The notes under the pieces are model-generated. The model saw only the letters and a program-made list of their open reading frames with translations, ran no database searches and was not told the DNA's origin. The translations under genes and the position numbers were made by a program. Of a stretch of DNA of 64,000 nucleotides, positions 11,500 to 19,853 are shown one piece after another. Origin of the DNA: Chloroflexota bacterium (GTDB lineage Bacteria; Chloroflexota; Dehalococcoidia; Lucifugimonadales; UBA3495); NCBI GenBank assembly GCA_002721995.1, contig PBMF01000014.1:15541-79540 (forward strand). The letters run 5' to 3'. How positions within the stretch are numbered: position 1 is the first letter of the stretch; every line of letters starts with the position of its first letter.

Positions 11500-12621
11500 C
11501 CCGCCGCCGAGGTGTAGAGCTCGGACCGGGGGTGGAAGTCGCTCCAGGCGAACCAGAAAGAATAGTGGGAGGGCAGCCGATCCAGCCTCTCCCCAAACAA
11601 CGGCCCCTCAACCGCCTGGCCGGTAAGCACCTGCCATAGACTGCCCGTTTCTTGGTCCCGCATGAGGGCCACACCGTCCCGAGGCGCCGACGGCTCAAAG
11701 GTCAGAGTCCGCCCGTCCAACCGCCTCTGGAACGCCGCACCGCTTTCGGACAGGGACTCGAAGGTCACCACCACCTCCTCCCCGGCGAAATGGTCGTTGA
11801 TGACGCTGCGCCCCGCGATGGCGCTGAAGGGATAGGCCTTGGCCAACCCCGACACCGTCATACCCATGACCAGTTCCTTGCCGGGCAGACGTCTGTCCTT
11901 GTTTGACTCGCCCAGGAAGCCGCCGACCCGCCCCGGTAATAACCCTCGTAGGTGTCGCCCTGGTACCGGCCCCGCTTGTCCAGGACCAGGGTGTCGGGGT
12001 GAAGGCTGAGCCACTGCTGCCAGGTGGTCTGCACGGCGGGCACGATCTCCAGTGCCTGGTTCACCTGGGGGCCCTTCACGCCCCGGCTGAGGAACTGACT
12101 CCAGAGAGTCTCCGACTGGTGGTCATACATCACCAGGGCGTTCATGATGAGCTTGCCCGACACGCCAAAGGTGTGCTCGGTGCCCTGAATCTCTCGGTCA
12201 TACACTATGCCCGTGAAGCGGAGGGGTCACCATGTGACGGCAATGGGCTTGCCGCCGACGGTGTCGTTCACTATCTCGTGACGCGAGAGCAGGTTCAGGG
12301 GGTAGGCCCGGTGCTCGCTGTTGATGGACACGCCCAGCACCCGCTCCCCCAGGTCCATCTGTCCCAGCGCCTGGGCTGAGGTGGCGAATTGGGGCTCCAG
12401 GATGGCGGGGATGCCGTCCCGTCCCAGCACGGTGATGATCTTGAGGTCTCGGGTGCCCGTGGAATCGGGCCGGGCCGGGCCGACGTGTCGACGATGCTGA
12501 CCGTCTCCCCCCGCAGGTTCAGGAAGAAGGAACGTAGCTGCGGGGCGAACAGCACGGCGGCAACCAGCGACACCAGGAGCAGCACCACAATCGAACCGGA
12601 CTTGCTCAGGAACCATCCCAT
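11496..12621 (-). pseudogene. DUF3179 protein with in-frame UGA (possible selenoprotein) and two frameshifts
   Basis: The frame opens at ATG 12619-12621 with a signal anchor (MGWFLSKSGSIVVLLLVSL), so the protein is probably exported. The DUF3179 core is clear: RDGIPAILEPQF, AYPLNLLSRHEIVNDTVGG, IAVTW-UGA-PLRFTGIVYDRE, FGVSGKLIMNALVMYD and NKDRRLPGKELVMG. Three lesions interrupt it. GGGCC is repeated three times at 12467-12481, and two copies would restore the frame. A UGA stands at 12227-12229, where the family has cysteine. One G seems missing from the run at 11931-11934. The UGA has a SECIS-like hairpin and could encode selenocysteine at about residue 130. The indels lie in repeat or homopolymer tracts, so they may be sequencing errors or true decay. 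The family's function is unknown. Confidence 0.65.
12191..12217 (-). promoter_or_regulatory. SECIS-like hairpin downstream of the UGA in the DUF3179 gene
   Basis: On the minus strand TTCACGGGCAT (12217-12207) pairs with ATGACCGAGAG (12201-12191) around the loop AGTGT. There are nine pairs (one of them G-U) and two mismatches. The loop GU lies about 22 nt after the UGA, within the range known for bacterial SECIS elements, where SelB recognises a loop GU. Confidence 0.45.
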
Positions 12622-12660
12622 GTGAATTTTGATGCCGGACGGGGGCGCTGGATTCAGCGG

Positions 12661-13050
12661 CTAATCCTGTACCAGTATGGCCTCGATCTCCACGTCCAGA
12701 CCCGGCTCGGCCAGGGCGGTGATGCCGATGAGCGAGTTGGCGGGATACATGTCCTGGAAGTGCTTGGCCATCAACTCCCGCATCTTGTCCGAGTCCGCTT
12801 GGTAGTCAGGGATGCTGGTCACGAAGGTGGTCAGTTTGACGAAGTTGCCGGGGCCGAACCCTTCCTCGGCCGCCACCGCCACGAGACGGCCCAGCGTCAC
12901 GTCCAGCTGCTCCATCATGGACTTGCCCTTGGAATCGGTGCCCCGGGCGGTGCAGCCCGATATGAACAGCATGTTGCCCGCTTTAACGGCGCGGCTGTAG
13001 GTGGGTCCCGCCGGTGCGATGTCCGGGTATTGCATTCTTTCCACTGCCAT
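12661..13050 (-). CDS. RidA family protein (enamine/imine deaminase-like)
   Basis: A 129-residue RidA/YjgF-type trimeric protein, with ISGCTARGTDSKGKSM, QLDVTLGRLVAVAAEEG and a late substrate-region PANSLIGITALAEPGLDVEIEAI. The usual arginine before the last strand (the RVxVE form in active RidA) is replaced, so deaminase activity is uncertain. I start at ATG 13048-13050, which has GAGGAG 7 nt upstream. It lies just upstream of the DUF3179 gene on the same strand. A triple version of this domain occurs at 44229-45434. Confidence 0.82.
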   Translation of the reverse strand: MAVERMQYPDIAPAGPTYSRAVKAGNMLFISGCTARGTDSKGKSMMEQLDVTLGRLVAVAAEEGFGPGNFVKLTTFVTSIPDYQADSDKMRELMAKHFQDMYPANSLIGITALAEPGLDVEIEAILVQD

Positions 13051-13122
13051 CTGAATACTCCTCACTGGCCGGGTTAGAGGCAGGTATTCTAAAGAAACAT
13101 CGGGCCCCAGTCACCCCACGGT

Positions 13123-13152
13123 CTGGCACGGAGAACCGCTACCATCTATAAT
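13123..13152 (+). promoter_or_regulatory. Promoter for tRNA-Gly
   Basis: CTGGCA (13123-13128), 18 nt, then a perfect TATAAT (13147-13152), 45 nt before the tRNA. The -35 box matches the consensus at four of six bases. Confidence 0.5.
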
Positions 13153-13196
13153 TCGGTAGTCCTTCCATCAACGGGCTGCCATTGATGGGGGAGCAG

Positions 13197-13270
<74 letters not shown>

Positions 13271-13279
13271 TTCCGCAAA

Positions 13280-13322
13280 TAAAAATAGGCCCGTCCCGAT
13301 TCATCGGGACGGGCCTATTTTT
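13280..13322 (+). terminator. Strong intrinsic terminator after tRNA-Gly
   Basis: The arms AATAGGCCCGTCCCGAT and ATCGGGACGGGCCTATT pair perfectly over 17 bp around a TC loop and are followed by T residues; A residues precede it, so it could also stop transcription arriving from the right. Confidence 0.92.
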
Positions 13323-13339
13323 GTCTCTCTTGCGCCGGG

Positions 13340-13795
13340 TTAGCCAGCCAGCAGGGTCCGTGCGGCCTGGCGCACGACGTCGCCGTCCAGGACCACCGAG
13401 AACTTACCGTCCGGCTGCTCCTCAAAGGACGAGTCCACGTGGAAGGTCCGGAGCAGTTCGGCCACTGCGGACTCCCGACGTTCGTCGGGGATCACCACCG
13501 GGTCGTCCGACTCTCCCAGGTGACGGTTGATCTCGTGGGTGATGATCTCCCGCTCGATGTACCGCTGCTGGATCAGGTTGATCTCGCCGGTATGGCGGCC
13601 CAGGTAGCACCCGCCGAACTGCATGGACTCGCTGTGCCGTCCCTCGAAGTCGCCCTCGCTGCGGTACTTGGGCTCCAGCTCATTGGCTTCCAGGTAGTCG
13701 CGAATCTCCTGGTCCTCGGGGTCCGGATTCTCCAGGTTGGCGATCATGATCACCCGGTACATGAAGAACTCGGCTGGTTCAACCTTTATAATCAT
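13340..13795 (-). CDS. Unrecognised 151-residue protein
   Basis: I do not recognise this family. It is a soluble, acidic protein (many D and E) without membrane segments, with the stretch SMQFGGCYLGRHTGEINLIQ and a histidine-rich IITHEINRHLGES. The ATG is preceded by a GGGGGT stretch. It follows the ketopantoate-reductase-like gene by 18 nt on the same strand, so the two are probably co-transcribed, and it is followed by the tRNA-Gly terminator. Reading-frame length, codon use and position support it as a real gene. Confidence 0.7.
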   Translation of the reverse strand: MIIKVEPAEFFMYRVIMIANLENPDPEDQEIRDYLEANELEPKYRSEGDFEGRHSESMQFGGCYLGRHTGEINLIQQRYIEREIITHEINRHLGESDDPVVIPDERRESAVAELLRTFHVDSSFEEQPDGKFSVVLDGDVVRQAARTLLAG

Positions 13796-13813
13796 GGGAT
13801 ACCCCCAGCGTGC

Positions 13814-14863
13814 CTAGCGGCCCACCGCCTTCATTATGCGGTCCACGTGGGCCTCATTTTGGCTCAGTGTAGCATCGTCGATGCCGTTCATAACCTCGAT
13901 AACCGCGTCGTTGAAGGGGGTTGGAATGGCCAATTCCCGGCCCTTCTGGGCGACCAGGCCGTTCATGAGATTGATCTCCGAGCGGCGGCCTTTGTACACA
14001 TCCTGGGCCATGGAGGCCAGCCAGTTGACCCGGCCGCCCGAGGCGGACATGTGGGCGTCCAGTTCCTCGAAAACGTCTCCCTTGTCGGCATCGGCCCAGG
14101 TCTGGGCGGCCTGCCCGTTGATGGCAACCACGTTCAGTCCCATGGCCAAGCCAACCTGGGCGCCCTCCTTAGCCAGGTTGATGCGGATCAGCCGGCAGCG
14201 GGGGTCTTCAGCCATTGACTGGGAACCCAGCCCGGTGGCGGCGGAAATCCCGTTGCCCATGGAGTTCTGGCAGAGCTTGGCCCAGCGCTCGCCCCAGAGG
14301 TTGTCCGAGGCGTAGGCGGCGTCGATATTGTCCAAGAGACCGGCCACCATCTCGGAACGGGGCGTGATGCGTCCGTCCTGCTCACCCACGCGGAACACCA
14401 CGTGGCCCGAGTCGCGGCCGACGGCCCCGCCGCGGGTGACCTCACCCGGCTCCCAAAGGGCAACCTCGATGTGGGAGGCGATGCAGCCCATCTGCCGGTT
14501 GGCCCCAACGATCTCGCCCATGGGAACGTCGTTCCAGCAGTTCTGCAGGGAGACGAAGAACCCGTCTTCCCGCACGTAGCGCTTGATGAAATGGGTGGCC
14601 CACTCGGTGTCGTAGGACTTCATGGAGATGAAGACCCAGTCGAAGGGCTCGGCGATCCTTTGGGCCTCGGTCAGGTGCATGGCTTTGACAGGCACTGTGA
14701 AGGGTCCCTGACTGCCGGTTACGCTGAGACCGTCGCTCTTCATCTTTTCGACGTGCTCCGGCCACATATCGATGAGGGTCGCGTCTTCGCCGATCCTGCT
14801 CAGGAAAGCGCCGACGTAGCTGCCCAGCGCTCCGGCGCCCATGATGCCAATCTTGTCACCCAT
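13814..14863 (-). CDS. Ketopantoate reductase (ApbA/PanE) family oxidoreductase
   Basis: A 349-residue NADPH-type reductase. The dinucleotide fold opens with IGIMGAGALGSYVGAFL (GxGxxG at residues 8-15), followed by VFISMKSYDTEWA with the conserved lysine, and LQNCWND with the conserved asparagine. The C-terminal helical domain carries WGERWAKLCQNSMGNGISA. Family members reduce 2-dehydropantoate or similar 2-keto substrates, but many homologues have other or unknown substrates, and no other pantothenate gene is nearby. AGGAG precedes the ATG. Confidence 0.8.
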   Translation of the reverse strand: MGDKIGIMGAGALGSYVGAFLSRIGEDATLIDMWPEHVEKMKSDGLSVTGSQGPFTVPVKAMHLTEAQRIAEPFDWVFISMKSYDTEWATHFIKRYVREDGFFVSLQNCWNDVPMGEIVGANRQMGCIASHIEVALWEPGEVTRGGAVGRDSGHVVFRVGEQDGRITPRSEMVAGLLDNIDAAYASDNLWGERWAKLCQNSMGNGISAATGLGSQSMAEDPRCRLIRINLAKEGAQVGLAMGLNVVAINGQAAQTWADADKGDVFEELDAHMSASGGRVNWLASMAQDVYKGRRSEINLMNGLVAQKGRELAIPTPFNDAVIEVMNGIDDATLSQNEAHVDRIMKAVGR

Positions 14864-14907
14864 TTGGTCTTCTCCTGTTGCTGACGCCCGCGGGGCATCG
14901 TTCGGTG

Positions 14908-16503
14908 TTAGCTTTGGTGCAGAGCGCCTAGGTGGGCCAGCCTTACGTTATAGATATGGCCCAGGTCCCGAATCTCAGACATAACCTCAGGGGGCACCGG
15001 GTCGTCCAGACCGATAACCATCATGGCCCGGCCCCGCAGGTTCAACCGCCCCACTTCCATGAAATTGATGTTGATGTTGTGGTTACCGGCGATGGTCCCC
15101 ACGGCGCCGATGGAACCCGGCTGGTCCTGGTTGTCCACGAACAGCATGTAGGGGGTGGTCGGGACGATATCCAGCCAATAGTCGTTGATCTTCACGATGT
15201 GGGGCTCGTTCCGCATGGACGTGCCGGCCAGGGTGATCTTGCCCTCACTGGTCTCCACGGTGGCGCTGACGATATTGGAGTATTCCTGGGCGGCGGTGTT
15301 GTGCTGCTCGGTTATGCTCAGACCCCTCTCCCGGGCCAGCACCGGCGCATTGATCAGGTTGACCTGCTCCGTGTTCACCGGCTCCAACAGGCCCTGGAGG
15401 ACGGCAGCCTGCAGCGACCGGGTGTCGTGCTCGGCGATCTCACCCTGGTAGCTGATGGTGATCCCCAGAAATTGGCCCTCGGCCAGATGGGTGAGCAGCT
15501 TGCCCACCACGGTGGCTACCGGCATGAGGGGGGCCAGTACGGCATGGACCTCGGGGGCGACGAAGGGCGCGTTCACCGTGTTACGGGCCGGTTCGCCGTT
15601 CAGAACCGCCAACACCTGCTCCGAGGCCTCGATTGCCACCTCACGTTGGGCCTCTTCTGTGGATGCCCCCAGATGGGGGGTGACCACCACCCTGGGATGG
15701 TCCACCAACCTGGTGTTCTGCGGCGGCTCCTCAGCGAATACGTCCAGGGCCACGCCGCCCAGTTGGCCCGAATCCAGCCCGTCCAGGATGGCTTGCTCGT
15801 CCACCAATTCGCCCCGGGCCACGTTTATCAAGCGGGCTCCGGGCTTGAGCAGGGCCACTTCCTTTCTGCCGATCATGCCGCGAGTGCCGTCGGTCAGCGG
15901 AGTGTGCAGGGTGATGAAGTCGGACTCGGCCAACAGCTCCTCCAGGGAGAGCAGCTCGATGCCCTTGCTCCGGGCGTAGTCGGGAGAAACGAAGGGGTCG
16001 TACCCCACCAGCCTCATGTCAAAGCTCTGGGCGCGGTGGGCCACTTCCGAACCGACTCTGCCCAGGCCGCAAACGCCCAGGGTCTTATTACGGACTTCCA
16101 CACCCATGAACTGGCTACGCTTCCACTCGCCCGACTTCAGGGACTGGTGAGCGGTGGGGACGTTTCGCGACAGGGCCAACATCAGGGCCATGGTGTGTTC
16201 CGCCGCCGCCACGGTGTTGCCGGTGGGAGCGTTGACCACGGCGATACCGGCGGAGGTGGCTGCGTCCAGGTCGATGTTGTCCACGCCGATGCCGGCGCGG
16301 GCGACCACCTTCAGCTTCTTGGCCGTCTCGATGACCTCCTTGGTCACCTTGGTCTCGCTGCGCACCACCAGCCCGTCATAATCGCCGATAACCGACAGCA
16401 GCTCCGGAGGCTTCATTCCTGTTTTTACGTCCACATCGGCCTTGGACTGGAGCAGTGCCACTCCCTCGGATCCGATGGGGTCTGATACCAAAATCTTGGG
16501 CAT
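14908..16503 (-). CDS. serA: D-3-phosphoglycerate dehydrogenase
   Basis: A 531-residue long-form SerA, catalysing the first step of serine synthesis. The order is: substrate domain from MPKILVSDPIG, catalytic arginine region VVRSETKVT, NAD fold LGVCGLGRVGSEVAHRA (GxGxxG near residues 145-155), INVARGELVDEQAI with the catalytic arginine, HLGASTEEAQ with the catalytic histidine, an intervening ASB domain, and a C-terminal ACT domain (VDNQDQPGSIGAVGTIAG...INFMEVGR) for feedback sensing. I start at ATG 16501-16503; an open extension upstream does not fit the family. Confidence 0.95.
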   Translation of the reverse strand: MPKILVSDPIGSEGVALLQSKADVDVKTGMKPPELLSVIGDYDGLVVRSETKVTKEVIETAKKLKVVARAGIGVDNIDLDAATSAGIAVVNAPTGNTVAAAEHTMALMLALSRNVPTAHQSLKSGEWKRSQFMGVEVRNKTLGVCGLGRVGSEVAHRAQSFDMRLVGYDPFVSPDYARSKGIELLSLEELLAESDFITLHTPLTDGTRGMIGRKEVALLKPGARLINVARGELVDEQAILDGLDSGQLGGVALDVFAEEPPQNTRLVDHPRVVVTPHLGASTEEAQREVAIEASEQVLAVLNGEPARNTVNAPFVAPEVHAVLAPLMPVATVVGKLLTHLAEGQFLGITISYQGEIAEHDTRSLQAAVLQGLLEPVNTEQVNLINAPVLARERGLSITEQHNTAAQEYSNIVSATVETSEGKITLAGTSMRNEPHIVKINDYWLDIVPTTPYMLFVDNQDQPGSIGAVGTIAGNHNININFMEVGRLNLRGRAMMVIGLDDPVPPEVMSEIRDLGHIYNVRLAHLGALHQS

Positions 16504-16792
16504 GGGTTTATTCCTGGAGATGTGTGGGGTATTGCGCCGCCAGGCTCGAATTCGCTGCGCTGCGTGCCTGTACCAGCGGCCCATAAACTATAGCACAAAC
16601 AGGACTAATTGGCGGGTTCCGCTGACGCCGTGCGGACTTGAAGACCCATTGGGCGAGCCGATTTGCCCTACTGTAGAACCCAGGCCGTTCCTCCGAGCAA
16701 CTCCCGTGAGGTTTTCTTGAGTATCCCATGCACCTTTTTTGTCAAAATGGGGATGTGGGCTTCCCACTTTGGAGTGGAAGGAGAGCTAGGTA
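16504..16792. other. Divergent spacer upstream of serA
   Basis: About 290 nt separates serA from the receiver-domain fragment. It must hold the serA promoter, but I found no confident boxes and no T-box or other recognisable riboswitch. Near 16754 there is a small hairpin, GTGGG-CTT-CCCAC. Confidence 0.35.
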
Positions 16793-17212
16793 TTGGCCTC
16801 TAACGATAACTTCAAAATCTTGTTCGTTGACGACAAGGTGAACGTCCGGTCGTTCGTCGGTCCTGCCATCAAGTCCGCTGGGTATCAATACCTTGAAGCG
16901 GAGGATGGCCCGGCCGCCCTATACCTTATAGAGGAAGAGCAACCCGACCTGGTCGTCTTGGACATCATGCTGGAAGACCCTGATTTTGGCGGTCTGGACA
17001 TCTGCAAGGACATCAGGAGCCGGGGCAACCAGACACCTGTCATATTTCTGACCGTGAAAGACCGTGCCGAAGACCCCCAATACCTTAGAAGGGCATTCAG
17101 TCTGGGCGGCGACGACTACATCACCAATCGGACGGGACCAACGTGGTCAGGCTCACCAACAACTCCCATACCGACACCGAACCCAGTTGGTCTCCGGACG
17201 GCACAAAGATAG
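16793..17212 (+). pseudogene. Response-regulator receiver domain, broken at its end
   Basis: A TTG start preceded by GGAAGGAG opens a CheY-like receiver: KILFVDDKVNVR (acidic pair), LVVLDIMLED with the phosphoacceptor aspartate near residue 57, and PVIFLTVKDR with the conserved threonine. The expected end, GADDYITKPF, reads GGDDYIT followed by unrelated residues: the lysine switch and any output domain are missing. From about 17131 the DNA instead encodes a TolB-like propeller in another frame. I read this as a recombination junction that left a truncated receiver. Confidence 0.65.
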
Positions 17213-17520
17213 TCTTCACATCCGACCGGGATAGCATCTGCTGCCCCGTGAACGATGAGATCTATGTGATGGACGCGGTGGACAGCGACGGCGACGGCAA
17301 CGGCGACAACTTGGTGAGAATAACCAACAACACAACCACCGCCAACCAAGATGGGTCTCCCAATTGGTCCCCTGACGGAAGCATGATCACCTGGGTCCAC
17401 CGCACGAACGGCTACCCGGTAGGTAGATATGATGTCTGAGCAATGAACGCCGATGGCTCCGGCCAAACCAACCTAACCAACGACTTTGGAACAGTTGCGG
17501 AGCCGGACTGGAGTCCCTGA
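17131..17520 (+). pseudogene. TolB/PD40-type beta-propeller fragment
   Basis: This frame encodes propeller blades with the PD40 pattern: DGTNVVRLTNNSHTDTEPSW, SPDGTKIVFTSDRD, a second SPNWSPDGSMITW, and ADGSGQTNLTND ending EPDWSP. It has no start of its own and is fused out of frame to the receiver fragment. A UGA at 17437-17439 interrupts RYDV-AMNADG, where relatives usually have tryptophan or tyrosine. Truncation at the front and an internal stop argue for a remnant. Confidence 0.6.
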
Positions 17521-17604
17521 TGCGACCTCGCGAATGCCGCGTTTGGTCCCACAGGGTGGGGGTAACATAGGCTCCTTGACCCATGCCTGCCCCGCAGTTA
17601 GGAT

Positions 17605-17655
17605 AGGCCCTGGCTGGCCTCAGAGTAATCTGAGCCTAAAGCCAGGGCCTTTCTC
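17605..17655 (+). terminator. Two-tier hairpin, probable terminator
   Basis: AGGCCCTGGCT (17605-17615) pairs with AGCCAGGGCCT (17640-17650) and is followed by TTTCTCC. Inside it, CTCAGA pairs with TCTGAG around GTAA. It separates the remnants from the monooxygenase operon. Confidence 0.65.
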
Positions 17656-17772
17656 CATACTTTCGCGGATGAAAGACGCCCTGATACGACCCCACCACCA
17701 CCTGCTCCAAAGTCGTCCTAACGCATAAGACCTGACCCGAAAGTCCAACCTCAGCACTCAGGAGACTCCAAT

Positions 17773-18993
17773 ATGTTCTTGATGCGGTTCACCGAACGGG
17801 CCTACACCAACTACACCGAAGAGGCCGTGAGAAACAGCCCCAATGAAGCCGTGCGGCTGACCTTCTCCAACAGCAACTTCGACCCCCAGGTGGGCGCTCG
17901 CCAGTACAACGAATACCTGGACGAGTACGAGTACTGCGAAGAAGCGGGATTCGACGGGCTGATGCTCAACGAGCACCACAACACCCCCACCTGCCTGGGC
18001 GCTACCATGAACCTGGAGGCGGCCATCCTGGCCCGCAACACCAAGAAGCCCAAGATAGTGCTCCTGGGCAACCCGTTACCCACCTTCGAGAACCCCCTGC
18101 GCCTTGCCGAAGAACTGGCAGAGATCGACATGATCTCCGGCGGACGCCTGGTCTCCGGTTTCGTGCGCGGCACCGGCGTGGAAAGCCTGGCCGCCAACGT
18201 GAACCCCCTCTACAACCGGGAACGGTTCGAAGAGGCCCACGACCTGATCATGAAGATCTGGACCACCCCCGGCCCCTTCCGCTGGGAGGGCAAGCACTAC
18301 CAGTTCCGGGTGGTCAACCCCTTCCAGACCCCGCTGCAGAAGCCCCATCCGCCGGTCTGGATCCCCGGACTGGGCAGCCCCGAGACCCTGGTCTGGGCCG
18401 CCGAGCGCGGTTATCCCTACATCTACCTGGAGACCGACCCCCAGGGGACCCAGGACATGATGGATATCTACACCGAGGCCGCCCGTGAGAACGGCTATGA
18501 GCCGGGCCCCGAGAATTTCGGCTACCTCTGCCGCATCCATGTCCAAGACACGGATGAAAAGGCCTACGAATCAGCCAAGGGGTTCCTCACCGGCAACGTG
18601 GGTGTGGGCCGGGTGCCCGTGCCCAAGGACTACATGCTTCCCGTGGGTTACAGCGGCAGCAAGAAGGACCCGAGGATCGCCAAGTACCAGGGCCGGGTCC
18701 GCAAGGACCCGTTCTTGGGGCTGGGTCTCGAGACCGCCAGCTACGATGAGATTCTGGCCGCCAACCGCTGGATCGTGGGCAGCCCGGAAACCGTGGTCAA
18801 AAAGCTGAGGGAGACCCTGTCGGTCATCCGCCCCGGCATCCTGGGTGTTTGGACCAACGATGGCGACACCACCCATGCCGACACCATGCGCTGCCTGGAA
18901 CTCATGGGACAGGAAGTGCTGCCCGCCCTGCGGGAGATCGGCGCCGACCTGGAACTGACCGACCCATTCCAGAAGGAAGCCCAAAGGGCTTAG
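17773..18993 (+). CDS. LLM-class flavin-dependent monooxygenase
   Basis: A 406-residue bacterial-luciferase-like TIM-barrel oxygenase using reduced FMN (or F420). It carries EEAGFDGLMLNEHHNTPTC, the family's EHH active-site segment, GNPLPTFENPLRLAEELAEI, the SGGRLVSGFVRGTG phosphate loop and NRERFEEAHDLI. GGAG lies 8 nt before the ATG. A hydrolase and a closely similar paralogue follow at once, suggesting one operon. This group is expanded in SAR202-type Chloroflexota and is thought to oxidise recalcitrant organics; the substrate cannot be read from sequence. Confidence 0.92.
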   Translation: MFLMRFTERAYTNYTEEAVRNSPNEAVRLTFSNSNFDPQVGARQYNEYLDEYEYCEEAGFDGLMLNEHHNTPTCLGATMNLEAAILARNTKKPKIVLLGNPLPTFENPLRLAEELAEIDMISGGRLVSGFVRGTGVESLAANVNPLYNRERFEEAHDLIMKIWTTPGPFRWEGKHYQFRVVNPFQTPLQKPHPPVWIPGLGSPETLVWAAERGYPYIYLETDPQGTQDMMDIYTEAARENGYEPGPENFGYLCRIHVQDTDEKAYESAKGFLTGNVGVGRVPVPKDYMLPVGYSGSKKDPRIAKYQGRVRKDPFLGLGLETASYDEILAANRWIVGSPETVVKKLRETLSVIRPGILGVWTNDGDTTHADTMRCLELMGQEVLPALREIGADLELTDPFQKEAQRA

Positions 18994-19032
18994 TTAATAG
19001 CTGAAAGCTGACAGCATCCGAAGGAGAAAAAC

Positions 19033-19815
19033 ATGGTTGCCTTTACCGAAGAAATGGTGGACGTTGGCGGCACCAAGGTCCACACCCTGAAGGGCGGCTC
19101 CGGAGAGCCCCTGCTGCTGCTCCACGGCGCGGGCGGGAACAACGGCTGGCTCCAGTTCGTGGACGCCCTGGCCGAACAGTACACCGTCTACTACCCCTCC
19201 CACCCCGGCTACGGCCAGACGGAGCGTCCCGACTGGCTGGAGACCATCCCCGACATGGCCTGCTTCTATAGCTGGTACCTGGAGACCCTGGGTCTTGAGG
19301 GCATAAGGGCCGTCGGTTTCTCCATGGGCGGCTGGATCGCCGCCGAGATCGCCGCCATGTGCAACCACTCCTTCAGCAAGCTGATGCTGGTGGGCGCCGT
19401 AGGCATCAAGCCCGAAAAGGATGAGATTGCCGACCTGTTCATCATCACACCGGCCCAGGTGCAGGAACTCATGTTCCACGACCCCAGCCAGTCACCGGAG
19501 TACCAGGCCATCTACGGCCGGGAACTGACCCCGGAAGAGGCCATGACCGCCGAGGGCAACCGTGAGATGGCGGTGCGCCTCTGCTGGAAGCCCTACATGC
19601 ACGACCCCAGGCTGCCCAGCCTGCTCAAGCGGGTGAACATACCCGCGCGCATGGTCTGGGGCAAGAACGACCAGATAGTACCCGTCGAGTGCGGCGAACT
19701 CTACAACAAGGCCATCAAGGGGTCAGACCTGGTGGTTGTTGATAACTGCGGCCACTCACCCCAGGTGGAAAAACCCCAAGAATTCATAAAGACGTCCCTG
19801 GATTTCCTGGCCTAA
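19033..19815 (+). CDS. Alpha/beta hydrolase
   Basis: A 260-residue single-domain hydrolase. The oxyanion region [16 protein letters not shown] is followed by the nucleophile elbow [15 protein letters not shown] (serine in GFSMG, near residue 97), the acid in [10 protein letters not shown] and the catalytic histidine in [17 protein letters not shown] precedes the ATG. It lies between two paralogous flavin monooxygenases with about 40 nt on each side, so it may cleave an ester or lactone made by those enzymes; that coupling is inferred. A signal peptide is absent, so it acts in the cytoplasm. Confidence 0.9.
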   Translation: MVAFTEEMVDVGGTKVHTLKGGSGEPLLLLHGAGGNNGWLQFVDALAEQYTVYYPSHPGYGQTERPDWLETIPDMACFYSWYLETLGLEGIRAVGFSMGGWIAAEIAAMCNHSFSKLMLVGAVGIKPEKDEIADLFIITPAQVQELMFHDPSQSPEYQAIYGRELTPEEAMTAEGNREMAVRLCWKPYMHDPRLPSLLKRVNIPARMVWGKNDQIVPVECGELYNKAIKGSDLVVVDNCGHSPQVEKPQEFIKTSLDFLA

Positions 19816-19853
19816 CCCAGCCGATAGCTGATAGCTTCCGAAAGGAGTTTCTT

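Noticed and set aside
14932-16485. Long plus-strand open frame opposite serA
   Set aside because: It is a GC-rich shadow of the well-supported serA gene; no ribosome site or family resemblance.
16504-16792. T-box or other riboswitch upstream of serA
   Set aside because: No T-box sequence, specifier stem or other recognisable aptamer could be found.
17437-17439. UGA in the propeller fragment as selenocysteine
   Set aside because: Relatives have tryptophan or tyrosine before AMNADG, no GU-loop hairpin is seen after it, and the gene is already truncated.
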